DNA of 64,000 bases. It comes from Trichopria drosophilae (lineage: Eukaryota > Arthropoda > Insecta > Hymenoptera > Diapriidae). The stretch covers positions 87,560,501 to 87,624,500 of the forward strand of contig CM059582.1 of the NCBI GenBank assembly GCA_030407085.1. The letters are read 5' to 3'. The translations under genes and the position numbers were made by a program. Below are positions 40,101 to 49,208 of the stretch, piece after piece; position 1 is the stretch's first letter, and each line of letters begins with the position of its first letter. Under the pieces are notes generated by a model. It did no database searches. It was not told the origin of the DNA and saw only the letters and a program-made list of their open reading frames with translations.

Positions 40101-40482
40101 CGAGTTTGAAGTCGGAGATTACGTGCTCCAGCGGAACAGAGTGCTTTCGTCGGCCGCACAAGGTATTACGGCTAAATTGGCCCCAAGGTACATGGGCCCT
40201 CTCCAGATCGCTGCTAAATTAGGGTCGAATACATACGAACTTGTCGATTCGACTGGCCAGCGTAAGGCACCCTTACATGTTGTGGACCTGAAACCGTATA
40301 TTCAGGATCGTCCGGAAGAAACAGAAGAGCTCGTCACTGAAGATTCCCCGGATGAAGACGGGGCACCGAGGGACGGCCCTCAGGCCGCATCACGCGTTGC
40401 GTTTGCGTCGATCCCAAAACGGGGTAGGGGGCGTCCGCGAAAAACGGCCCCGGTTCCGGGCCGAATTCTAATATATCCGTGA
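37027..40482 (+). pseudogene. pol: gypsy pol (PR-RT-RNaseH-IN), three in-frame stops
   Basis: One reading frame throughout, interrupted by TAA 38713-38715, TGA 39544-39546 and TAG 39991-39993. Domain order: protease near residues 75-160, where the expected Asp-Thr/Ser-Gly is Glu81-Pro82-Gly83 (FEPGAGRTAI), though the later LLGADF motif remains; reverse transcriptase with WSSPVVMVRKSNGTYRFCVDYRK split motifs and the catalytic YLDD at 38215-38226; RNase H with TDAS, TTERE, TDHSSL and PDALSR acidic residues present. Integrase: His/Cys finger at 39262, 39283, 39373 and 39382, then catalytic Asp 39469, Asp 39649 and Glu 39754 (34 residues between the last two), and a GPY/F-like C-terminal module (LAPRYMGPLQ). 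The protein ends with an AT-hook-like GRGRPRK. Expression would need -1 frameshifting from gag; I recognise no canonical slippery heptamer. Confidence 0.95.
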
Positions 40483-40636
40483 ACGAGTCCATGAGCTCGA
40501 CTGGTTATCGAACACGCCTACGATCCGAGCGAAATCGCACCCGCGTCACGTAGTCGCGTAGCAGCAATCTTTCGCGAGTCCATCGTTCCGACCAAATCAT
40601 AACGTTAATTTAGAGTAAGATGTTTGACCTCAGACG

Positions 40637-41388
40637 ATGGATGATAACCATGCATCCTTTCTCTTTTTACAGATGGTTGACCAGAACGCAGCACCAGGAA
40701 AGGCGGAATGGCGGTCGGTCTGGTGGACACCGCCACCGCTCGTACAAGTGCCGGAGAGCACCCCTACGGTGCCAGAGCATCGGGCCGACGAGGCTGGCCT
40801 ATGTCCGGACAACGGAAGCCGGAAAGCGGAGGTGCTGCGGCTACTTACCCAGGCCCGAGAAAATAGAAGAAGGGCCCAGGAAGAGGAGCAGGAAGCATTC
40901 CGGGCTCTGGACGCCTTTCGTCGGGAAGTCGGGGAAGAGGACCCCGAAATAGCAAAATGGGCCACTATGGTGGACCGGTTTCGGCTCAAACAGGCCGAGG
41001 AAGTGGCCTACCGTAAGGAACGGCAGGTCCAACAAAAGACCGCCGAACTAGGGGCCAAAGAGGTCCAGGAACGAGACGAGCGGCCGCCGCCGTAAAGGCG
41101 CTTCAAGACGCCCGCCAAGCCGTAAAGGCCGCTGAAGAGGAGCGGCACGCAGCCATATTGGCCGAAAAACGGGCCAATAAAAAGGTGGCTCTGGCCCAAC
41201 CAGGCGGAGCCAATGTGCTGGTCCGACAATTTTGTCGGAAGTGTGGCCTAGCTGGGATGGTTAGGGTGTCGGAATGCCCGAACGCACCCTTTCACCCGAA
41301 AAAGGGGGCGATGCCCAGGAGGCCCCGAGCTGAGGGGGGGGGGGGCTCACTAGGAGGGCAGAGAAGGCCAGATGGCCCCGTAATGTAA
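40637..41388 (+). pseudogene. gypsy ORF3, unknown coiled-coil protein with Cys/His motif
   Basis: A third coding region lies where env sits in errantiviruses, but nothing in it looks like an envelope: there is no signal peptide and no transmembrane segment. The first part (40637-41095) has a Trp/Pro-rich start, then a charged Glu/Arg/Gln/Ala-rich stretch typical of a long coiled coil. A stop at 41093-41095 is bypassed by a -1 shift: the adjacent frame is open from 41092 or earlier, continues the same Lys/Glu/Ala pattern, and runs to 41388. The second part holds CRKC, then Cys after ten residues and His after five more (C-x2-C-x10-C-x5-H), a possible zinc-binding site, followed by a basic tail. 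A run of 12 Gs at 41334-41345 makes the last residues uncertain. The true start could be any ATG from 40620 to 40673. Function unknown. Confidence 0.55.
41334..41345 (+). repeat. G12 homopolymer
   Basis: Twelve consecutive Gs inside the end of ORF3. It is a natural slippage point for replication or sequencing, so the frame downstream is unreliable. Confidence 0.8.
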
Positions 41389-41652
41389 CCCGACCGGGGC
41401 GGGTTGTCCCCGGACAAGAATAAAAATGTTTTTCCTTTCTAAATCAGCGGTGTAATTCAGTCGCGCCCATATCCTTGTATAAATCGGGAGAGAGCTAGAA
41501 GGGGGGGAGTTCCAACAACCTTCTCCCGGTCCTATCTCCTACCATCCATCCTAATTCCACATTTTTCAGTGGCGGGATGAAACGGGTCCGTTGAGGTCCG
41601 TGGGTGAATCGAGCTGGTACACCGTTCGGGTACTCAGCGTCTGGGGGTGGGG
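41389..41652 (+). other. gypsy 3' untranslated region
   Basis: Contains a small GC hairpin (AACCCG 41387-41392 with CGGGTT 41400-41405), an AATAAA at 41419-41424, a G-rich run near 41500, and the polypurine tract at its end. No coding sequence recognised. Confidence 0.6.
41643..41652 (+). promoter_or_regulatory. Polypurine tract before the 3' LTR
   Basis: GGGGGTGGGG directly precedes TGTAAC of the 3' LTR. It is the expected plus-strand primer site, with one T interrupting the purines. Confidence 0.7.
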
Positions 41653-42367
41653 TGTAACGGAGATCTCGAGCCCGAATTACTGTATATTTTTGTATATATA
41701 TATATTAATACTTTGTATGTTTCAGGGACCAGGCGCCGTGTATCGACACGGGGCTGGCCAATTAGAAAATGACAAAGGAAGAGGTAAGAAAGAGAGAGAG
41801 AGAGAACGCTAAACGCGAAACGCGTCGGGGGAACCGCGAAAAATGGACAGATTGCTCCTTGCTACCGCGACGGTACGACGCGCGCTAAAGAAAGTGCTAT
41901 CGTGACGATACCGAAATCGAGCGAGCGTGTTCCGGTGGGAATTTTGGTGTCCGATTGGGATTAGGTGTGGGCAGAGAAAAAAAAAAGTGAGTACCAGCTT
42001 CAGTTGCCCGCTTCAGCGGCAACGTTTTATCTCGCGCCCTCCACCTCTCCTGCCTCTCTCTCGGTCCAGCGCGGAGATCCCAGGCGAGGGATCCGCCGAA
42101 GCCGGAGATCCTAGCGAGGGATCCGGCAAGCGCCGTTTTACGGGTAGCGCCTTAAGCGCCACGTCGTCTTTCTGGGGCTCGTTACCCCGAACTTACAATT
42201 CGCTTTTTTTTTGTATATAATATATCTTTTTTATGTTTGTGGAATAAACGCGTAATTTGTTATTTGTCTAACCACGCCGTTTCAATTATATTTGATCCGT
42301 AACGCTTTATCCCCAACTATTAACGACCGTCCCGTACTCTCCGCTGGAGAGCTAGTCGGTGGACGAT
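41653..42367 (+). repeat. 3' LTR of gypsy element, truncated
   Basis: Matches the 5' LTR from TGTAAC through GGTGGACGAT (5' LTR position 33182), then switches abruptly to antisense LINE A reverse-transcriptase sequence. The final 134 bp, including the terminal GTTACA, are absent. It keeps AATAAA at 42243-42248. It also lacks a 47-bp segment present in the 5' LTR just after the start. Confidence 0.95.
42243..42248 (+). promoter_or_regulatory. AATAAA polyadenylation signal, 3' LTR
   Basis: Counterpart of the signal at 33058; still present although the LTR end is lost. Confidence 0.55.
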
Positions 42368-43471
42368 TTTTTGTCGAAAGCCTTAGTGAAATCGGTATAC
42401 ACAACGTCCACCTGTCCTCCACCATCAAGAACAGATCCAACAAATTGTACCAGACATAACAGATTGGTGACCGTGGACCTTCTAGGCATAAAACCGTGCT
42501 GGACCGGAGCGATGGTATCCTTGACGGCAGAGAACAGGAGGGCGTGCAGCTGACGCTCAAACACTTTCGCAAAACTGATAAGAGAGCGATCGGATGGTGG
42601 TTACGAATATCACGGGCATCCCCACTTTTTAGAATCGGATGAATACGAGCTTTTTTCCAACACTGCGGGTAACAACCAAGGCGCATAGATAAGTTAAAAA
42701 TCCAGGTCAAGGGTTCCGCAAAGACCGGTGCACAGTCATAGGCAAGAAAGCTCGGTATGCCATCCGGACCCGAGGAGAATTTGCTAGGGAGTCTACTAAG
42801 GGAATGGGATACTTCTAGGACCGAAAATGTAGTTGAGGATGGAATACGGCTGACAGGTGAGGAAAACGGATCGGCAGGATCAGGAACAAAAACAGATTTA
42901 AAATGCGTAGCAAAGGCGTCGACGATAAATTGGGGAGAGTCTAAGGTTACACCATTATAAAACATTGACTTCGGTATACGCGTGGCTGATTTACATTGAC
43001 GAACATAAGCCCAAAATTTCGAGGGATCCAAATTGATTCGATTTTCTATTAAGCGGAAATAGTTCGCGCGAGCAACACGCGTGGCAATATGTACCGCTTT
43101 ACGAAGATGATTGTATCTTGAACGATGCAGAGCGCGGTCTCTGGGCCTAGATGATAAGCGCAAGCGCTTGAGAGCTGAATCACGCATGGTCACAAGTTTC
43201 CGTATGGTACCGTTCGACCATGGAAGCTTTCCGGGGAGAAAATTTCGTACTTTATGAGTCGGAAAATAAAGGGCTAAAATAGAAAAAATAATATCATAAA
43301 AAATATCACACGCAACATTAGGGTCCGGGGCCTGAAAGACAGGCTCCCAACTAACCCTCTGGAATGCCCCATACAGTACCTCATAATCAGCCCTACGAAA
43401 GTTCCAGCGTAGCGTGTTGCCGCCACGGACCCATCAGGGCTCACGTGTTGATGGTGGCCTAGTTAGGACCA
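42368..43471 (-). pseudogene. LINE A ORF2, linker and N-terminal reverse transcriptase
   Basis: Read right to left, the frame holds the linker between endonuclease and RT (from about 43425, ending LRLSSRPRDRALHRSRYNHL), then RT fingers: FWAYVRQCKS, SSGPDGIPSFLAYDC, WKKARIHPILKSGDA and an NHHPIALLS motif in which the usual Arg is His. A frameshift near 42560 moves the reading to the frame that contains MFERQLHALL, PVQHGFMPRRSTVTNLL and VVYTDFTKAFDK (motif A). The sequence ends there at the LTR; motifs B to E, including the catalytic YxDD, are absent. One in-frame TGA (43434-43436 on the plus strand, TCA) lies just upstream of the linker. Family: Jockey/CR1-like group; exact clade not determined. 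Confidence 0.92.
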
Positions 43472-43479
43472 GTTCAAGA
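43472..43479. repeat. 8-bp target-site duplication, left copy
   Basis: GTTCAAGA directly before the hAT terminus CAGAGTTGCC. The identical octamer follows the other terminus at 56647-56654. Eight-base duplications are the hallmark of the hAT superfamily. Confidence 0.95.
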
Positions 43480-44194
43480 CAGAGTTGCCGATCCGCGGAG
43501 AATTCCCATCCCCACCGCGTTCCGGCCACGGAGATTTTCGTCCCCTTCCATACTTCCCGCGGACTCGCCGCGGAGAATCCACATGCAAACGCGGCTCATC
43601 CGTGTGATTTTTCCTCCGCACTCACACTACCAAAGTCGACGCGCCCGTGTGATATCCCCACCGCACTCACACTATCAAAGTCGGCGTGTCTGTGTGGGCT
43701 CTACGGACGCTGTTAGAAGGAAATTTGACGGACGTATCCTTCCGCGAATTCCGATACTATAAATAGAACTTTCTTTTCTCTTATGATTTTGGAATAAATC
43801 TAGGCGCGAAATTCAAAATGAAGATACAATTAATTATTGTTATTTATCAGGAAAATTCCTACTTTTATTAATCAAGTTGTTTTAATCAAAATGAATTATT
43901 TTTTAATGTAAATTCAATTCAAAAATATGCTAGCCAAGTTTCAACTATCCTAAATAATTTTTTATTCAATTTGAAAAATAAGTATTGAATAAATTAATTA
44001 TTTCTGAATTATTGTTATATTACGTAATAGTAAAATAATGCAGCATTTATATATGTGCGATAAAATTATATAATTTTCAATATTGCATAGTGATTGCTTT
44101 CTTTATTTTTCTTGTTAATGTTAAGTATTTTTTCATTAAACAAATTTCTTCTGCCGATGTTCATATACAACATTACTACATATGTATTTTCGTA

Positions 44195-44520
44195 ATGCTT
44201 GGTAGCCTAGTGGTTAAAGTGCTGGAATGTTGCGCTGTTTTTTGGTGTTCGCGCCTAGTACGGGACGATTTTTTTTTCTTATTTATTTGCATAGTAAAGA
44301 TTGTGCATATCAAAATTATTTATCAGCCAATTTAATATATGTTTATGTTTTCTTCATTTATTTTGACAAATGTAACATTAAAGCAAATTAAAAAATACCT
44401 TAATTTATTTCCCCCAATATTTATTCGATTGAATATTATTAATTATGACTTTGAATTATTTTTATAAAACTATATCAGTTTTAACCCTAACTAAAAGAAT
44501 CATTATTTTAATAATTTAAT
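44195..44520 (+). repeat. tRNA-like (SINE-like) module 1, left arm
   Basis: Starts with a Pol III A box TAGCCTAGTGG (44203-44213) matching TRGCNNAGTGG, then a B-box-like GGTGTTCGCGCC (44244-44255) and a T-run terminator (44269 onward). A tail related to module 2 follows (CATATCAAA, TGAATATTATTAATTATG, AAAAGAATCATTATT). Acceptor ends do not pair, so it is not a working tRNA. It most resembles the head of a tRNA-derived SINE. Confidence 0.65.
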
Positions 44521-44869
44521 TTTCAAAAATATTTTTAACTTATTGATATGTCCGAAATTCTTAATTTCGTAATTATTATATCAAAGAAACTTTACTTCTT
44601 TTAAGGAGACATCTAAAAGCAATGTATTCAATTTATTCATGCAATCCAATATCAATGGTTAATATATTTTAACCAATTACAGTGTTTTAAATATTGAAAA
44701 TCTATAAAATGAGATTAAGCCATATACATCGAACCAAAGAATTCTAAATTCAGATTTCAGAAGTTAATTAATAATTCTTTTTATTCAATTTTTATGATTT
44801 AAGTTCAATTTATAAATTTTCGCTAATCAATAACAATAGATAATGTATTGAATCCACCGAACTGTTTTT

Positions 44870-45200
44870 GTAATAATAATAATAATTCTTTTAATCAGGA
44901 TTGCAACGTAAATGTATTTGTATAAAAATGCCATAATTAATAATATTGAATGGAATAAATGTTGTGGGAATCAAAACAGTATTTTAGTATTTGCTTTAGC
45001 ATTATATATGCCAAAATAAATTTTAAAAAAGTAATAATAAATTGTCCAATAAATAATTTGATATGCATGATCGTTATTATGAAAATAAAAAAAAAAAAAA
45101 AGTCGTCCCATATTTGGGCGCGAACGCCAAAAATATTTTTTGCTTTCCAACGCTTAGACCACTCGGCTACCAAGCGGTACGGGAGATTTAACAATAATCC
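44870..45200 (-). repeat. tRNA-like (SINE-like) module 2, left arm
   Basis: On the minus strand: A box TAGCCGAGTGG (45159-45169 reversed), B-box-like GGCGTTCGCGCC (45117-45128 reversed), then a long T run. It is a diverged homologue of module 1 in the opposite orientation, so each arm contains its own inner inverted repeat. Confidence 0.65.
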
Positions 45201-46169
45201 TCCTAATAAAGTTTAGCCCGACAGTATACTATATATTAAAAACTATTTCATTAATCAAATTAATTCCAGGCGTTATTAATGTAAACGTTTTTTTTCATTG
45301 AATATGAAAAATGCATAAATTGAATTAAAATCATAAAATTCGAATAAAAAGAATTATAAATGAATGTTTCGAAACTATCACTGGTTTATATTGTTTTCAG
45401 TTAGTTATTTATTCTTTAAAAATATAATTATATCGTTAATTATGTTGTAAGTTATTGCTAATAGTTAAAACAATACCTTAAAAACTGCTAAACAAAAATG
45501 TTTAAAACGTTTATTTCATGAAATGTGAGATTATATCGGAAAAAACGCGTGTTCTACTATGTTTTGCATTTACTTTTACGCTACATTTTACTGAATTGCT
45601 ATTTAAGTTATATTTATATAATTGTATAATTATTATAAATATAATACGTTTCTCCGGATGTAAACTCGATCCTGAATTTTCTTCTCTCTGATAATTTTGG
45701 AATAAATCTAGGCACGACATTCAAAATGAAAAATTCATTATTTAAAATTCAAGCAATATTAATTTATTAATTTCGAACGATTCGGAACAACAAAAATCGC
45801 TGTTCGTTTTCAATTTTTAACATAAAATTGCAACTTTAACATTTTTATGAAGATACATGCAGAGCAGTAACTCTGAAATTGTTTAATAAAATTTTATGGT
45901 AATTTACGATATTAAAGTCTGCGCATGCAAATACTTCGAGCATTATCACCAATTATAATGCAATATATCACGTTTGTTTGTATTAATATAAAGGAATAAC
46001 AGAAATAGAGATTTTGTTTCCATAATTACCCGTATTTAATAATATATGTACCTGTTACAAAAAAATTGATAATAATTGTATTTCACGAACGAATAACGAG
46101 TTGTTCTTGTAACGCCTTGATTCTTAACAACCCTCATGTTTGATTGTTGATGCAATTGAAATGAATTTT

Positions 46170-46812
46170 CATAAAAAAATAACTAATGTTTATCTATTGC
46201 ATCGTAAATATTTATATTGTATGTAAGTAGATAACATACCGACCGAGAGTTTTACGAATCTATTACACATGTATTTTTTTAACTCAGAACCTTATTATGT
46301 AATTTACTGTTAGGTATGAACTGGAAACCTATTCATTTGTTGATTTATATAGTTACTAAAGTATTTATTTATCAATGTCGTTATAACTTTAACTCATTTT
46401 TGTATTATGTTTTTTGTATATTTATTACATCTATCAGGCTTTTTAGATGTTTATTTACTTATTTTTTCCCAAAATATTTATGGGAAAATAAATAAAAACT
46501 CTTTTCCTCGCCACCCAAGGGGTAGAGTCCAAGGCGCGGTTTTTTTAAATGTGATATCCCCTGTAGACCTAATTCACGAATCAACTATAAACTACTATAA
46601 CAATAATATAAGAATTTGTATAAAAAAATAAACTAATAATTATCTATTACATCGTAAATGTTTATATTGTATGTAAGTAGATAACTTACCGACCGAGAGT
46701 TTTCTCGGTCTCTCTTTCGAATCTATTACATGTATTTTTTTAATTCAGAACCTTATTATATAATTTATTGTTAGATATGAACTGACAATTTATATAGTTA
46801 TCAAATGGTTAA
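46170..46812 (+). repeat. Direct repeat straddling the inner end of the left arm
   Basis: 46170-46362 and 46619-46812 are diverged direct copies, sharing TTGTATGTAAGTAGATAAC, ACCGACCGAGAGTTTT and CAGAACCTTATTAT in order. The first copy is inside the arm and the second is in the central region just upstream of the transposase. Confidence 0.8.
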
Positions 46813-47063
46813 GGCTTAAAAGTATATTCGATTTCTAATATTCATCATCATTTTCTAGTGTATGTACATTTTTTATGGTTGATCGGAATCGCGCGCACGT
46901 CGTTTCAGGTTAAACATTTCTTTATTTACATACAGTTTATTAGTGATACATCATTGTGAACGTGTTAGAATTGATCTTCAATTTTGTCTACGTGGTAAGT
47001 AAACTTTTTGCTTGTAATTCGATTGAATTCGTTGTTTCTTTCCCCTATCGCCTTTTTCTCAAA
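46593..47063 (+). other. hAT central region upstream of the transposase
   Basis: Contains the second direct-repeat copy, then sequence likely to hold promoter and 5' UTR. A good splice donor context, GTGGTAAGT at about 46991, is followed by a pyrimidine-rich stretch and TTTTTCTCAAAATG at 47050-47066, so a short 5' intron is conceivable (inference). Confidence 0.45.
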
Positions 47064-49150
47064 ATGAGTTTGCAATCTTCAAATCCTGTAATCTCTGTAG
47101 CGGAGCCCCCTCGGAAAATTTCTAAAAAACCAAAGATCTTTCAGGAATCTTGGTATGATGAGTTCCCTTCGTGGAAAGAATGGGTGATTAAAGTAGAGGA
47201 TCCTACGAAATATTTGTGTAAATTTTGTGATAAAATTTTTACATGTGGTAAATCTCAAATCGTTGATCACGAGGCGAGACCAAAACACAAACAAAGAGTC
47301 GAAGCGTTTTTAAAATTAAAACAATACGGTGTTGAGAATGTTTCTTCGATCTTAACAACCGATTCGTCCCAATCGCAATCTGAACTGCCAACGCCGTTTA
47401 CTGAGAAAGTAAAAATTGCCAAATTAAAAATAGCTGCATTTTTCGCAGAACATAATTTACCATTTGCTATTTGTAAAGATATGATAGGGCTCTTCAAAGA
47501 TTTCGATCCCAAGGTATTAGAATACCTTCATTTAGGGCGTACACAAATGACCTCTAGCATTCAGTTTCTTGCCGACATAGAAACAGATCGCGTAGCAAGT
47601 AATTTGCAAACGCAACCTTTTTCCGTGTATGAAGATGAAACGAGTGATAGAACTCAGCAAAAGTGGATGTCATTGATGGTTAGGTATATTGATAAAATTT
47701 CGTTTTCTGTAAGGGTTGAACTACTTCAATTAATCGATTTAGATGCTTCCGATTGTTCAGCTTCAAAAATTTTTAAGGCATTTGAGGAAGCCTTGACCCA
47801 AAAGAAAATTCCTCTCTCGAATGTAGTTGGGTTAGCGTGCGATAACGCGAGAGTTATGGTCGGACATAGTTCTTCTTTTAAAACCCATTTGCAGAAAAAA
47901 AGTCCACGAGTTCAAATATTTCCTTGTGTCTCTCATTCTTCAGCATTAATAGCAAAGTATGCTTGCGCCAATATTCCCGATGTTGAGGATTTAATAAAAG
48001 CATTGCCATCTTTTCTTAATAATAGTCCCAAGAGGCTCTCCATTTATCGCCAAATCGTTTCCGAATTCGGAGGAAAAAATCAAAAGATTCCCAGTCATTG
48101 CGAAACTCGTTGGCTCGTTCGCCACCGCTGTATCAGCGTTATAGTGGAACAGTGGGAAGTCCTTTTGAAATTTTTAATGGTCCTCGCTTCAGAAAAGTAG
48201 TAAAAGCCCAAAATTTGCTAGATACGATGCAAAAACCTTTGACACATGCCTATTTTCTCTTTCTGAAATTCACGTTGAATGTATTCAATATTTACAACGC
48301 GATGTTTCAGAAACGAGAAACAATGATTCAGGAATTGCAGCCGTTATCTGTCAAATTATTCATCTGGGTTCTTGAAAAATATCTAAAACGCGGCCTTCTT
48401 CAACCGCCGGAATTATTTTTCAATACTATTAGAAATGTGGATTTTTCTAATCCTACAAATCAAAAGGCAGTGGCAGATATAGATGTAGGTAATGATGCGC
48501 GGGGTTTCTTAAACGAACATCTTACCCAGAACATAATATCTTTAGACGATATTAATGAATTTTTTCAAAATTGTTTGAAGTTTTACATAAGCGCAAGCAA
48601 TGAAATTCGCAACCGTCTCCCATTCGATAATTATTTCTTATCGTGCGTTTCTTTGTTGCACCCTGAACGTGTATTTCAATGCGATATACATAACTCCCTT
48701 TCTAGAATCCTTCATCTGTGTAGATGTCTAGGTCCTTTCAACGAAATTGTTATAAAGGAAGAATGGGATGCATTTTTGCAAATCTCTTCTGAAGAAAAAA
48801 ATTCCTTTTCTTCAAAAACTTTTGATGATATGTGGGCTTCCATAGTTTTATCTTCTCGTTTTCCACATATTACTCAGCTCATAACTCTTATCCGAACACT
48901 TCCTCATTCGAATTCAGAGGCTGAACGCCTATTTTCAATGATAACGGACGCGAAAACTTCCAAGAGAAATCGTTTAGGCAATAAGACGATCAATTCCATT
49001 TGCATCGTTCGAGCAGCATTACGGGCGCGTAATGAAACTGCAAGAACAATGCAATTCTCCCAAAAACATTTGGAATTGTCGACGTCTGCCTATTACCACC
49101 CTTCCATTGACAATGTCTCCGCACTGCGACTCCACCCTTGGAACGAATAA
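47064..49150 (+). pseudogene. hAT transposase, BED zinc finger type, frameshifted
   Basis: DNA cut-and-paste transposase. I place the start at the ATG at 47064 (MSLQSSNPVISVAEPPRKIS); the frame is open upstream to 46956 but without ATG. Residues 52, 55, 69 and 75 form a BED-type finger (C-x2-C-x13-H-x5-H) for binding the ends. The RNase H-like core shows Asp191 in FSVYEDETSD, Asp260 in LACDNARVMVG, a PCVSHSSALIA segment and the conserved Trp-Arg of ETRWLVRHR. The first frame stops at 48198-48200. The rest is in the -1 frame to 49150 and includes the C-terminal catalytic Glu and hAT dimerisation block (PHSNSEAERLFSMITDAK, then KRNRLGNKT). Total length would be about 690 residues, normal for the superfamily. 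One frameshift makes this copy inactive as it stands, barring a sequencing error. Confidence 0.93.
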
Positions 49151-49208
49151 CATTCGTTCTAAATTTCATAAATCGTTTCTAGTCTCTCTAGTCATTTCTT
49201 CAAGAAAT

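Larger units (their letters stand above)
32425..42367 (+). mobile_element. Ty3/Gypsy LTR retrotransposon, decayed, 3' truncated
   Basis: An element of about 9.9 kb with LTR, primer-binding site, long leader, gag, pol in the order PR-RT-RNaseH-IN (Ty3/Gypsy order, Metaviridae), an extra ORF, polypurine tract and partial 3' LTR. The LTR begins TGTAAC and ends GTTACA. The element is dead: gag has one frameshift and one stop, pol has three in-frame stops, the protease active site is altered, ORF3 is frameshifted, and the 3' LTR lacks its last 134 bp where it meets LINE A. No target-site duplication can be tested because the 3' end is lost. The clade within Gypsy was not determined. Confidence 0.95.
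42368..43479 (-). mobile_element. LINE A, 3'-side fragment (RT part)
   Basis: Minus-strand non-LTR retrotransposon sequence continuing the endonuclease part that lies across the hAT insertion at 56647-58770. The left end stops within RT motif A at the gypsy LTR boundary. The right end is the 8-bp hAT target duplication GTTCAAGA (43472-43479). Confidence 0.93.
43480..46592 (+). repeat. hAT left inverted arm
   Basis: About 3113 bp that matches the reverse complement of the right arm nearly end to end. The outer 330 bp is GC-rich, with short repeats such as TCACACTA(C/T)CAAAGTCG twice; the remainder is very AT-rich. Contents: tRNA-like module 1 (about 44195-44520, plus), tRNA-like module 2 (about 44870-45200, minus), two direct copies of a TTTGGAATAAATCTAGGC segment (about 43788 and 45697), and an inner end at CGAATCAACTATAAAC. 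No protein-coding gene seen; short frames read through the modules. Confidence 0.93.

Noticed and set aside
40637..41388. Envelope gene of an errantivirus
   Set aside because: No signal peptide, transmembrane segment, cleavage site or Cys pattern of an envelope protein; the coiled-coil, charged composition argues against it.
44203..44280. Functional tRNA gene
   Set aside because: A and B boxes and a terminator are present, but the acceptor ends do not pair and the anticodon arm is not convincing. A SINE-like origin fits better.
44937..45216. 85-residue frames in both strands of the hAT arms (also 54910-55189)
   Set aside because: They read through the tRNA-like module and its homopolymer run (Lys or Phe repeats) and mirror each other; not genes.
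45511..45720. Repeated 69-residue frame MSCLDLFQNYQREENSG (also 50087-50296 and 54407-54616)
   Set aside because: Present three times only because it lies in the hAT arms and in the LINE B target duplication; AT-rich, no domain.
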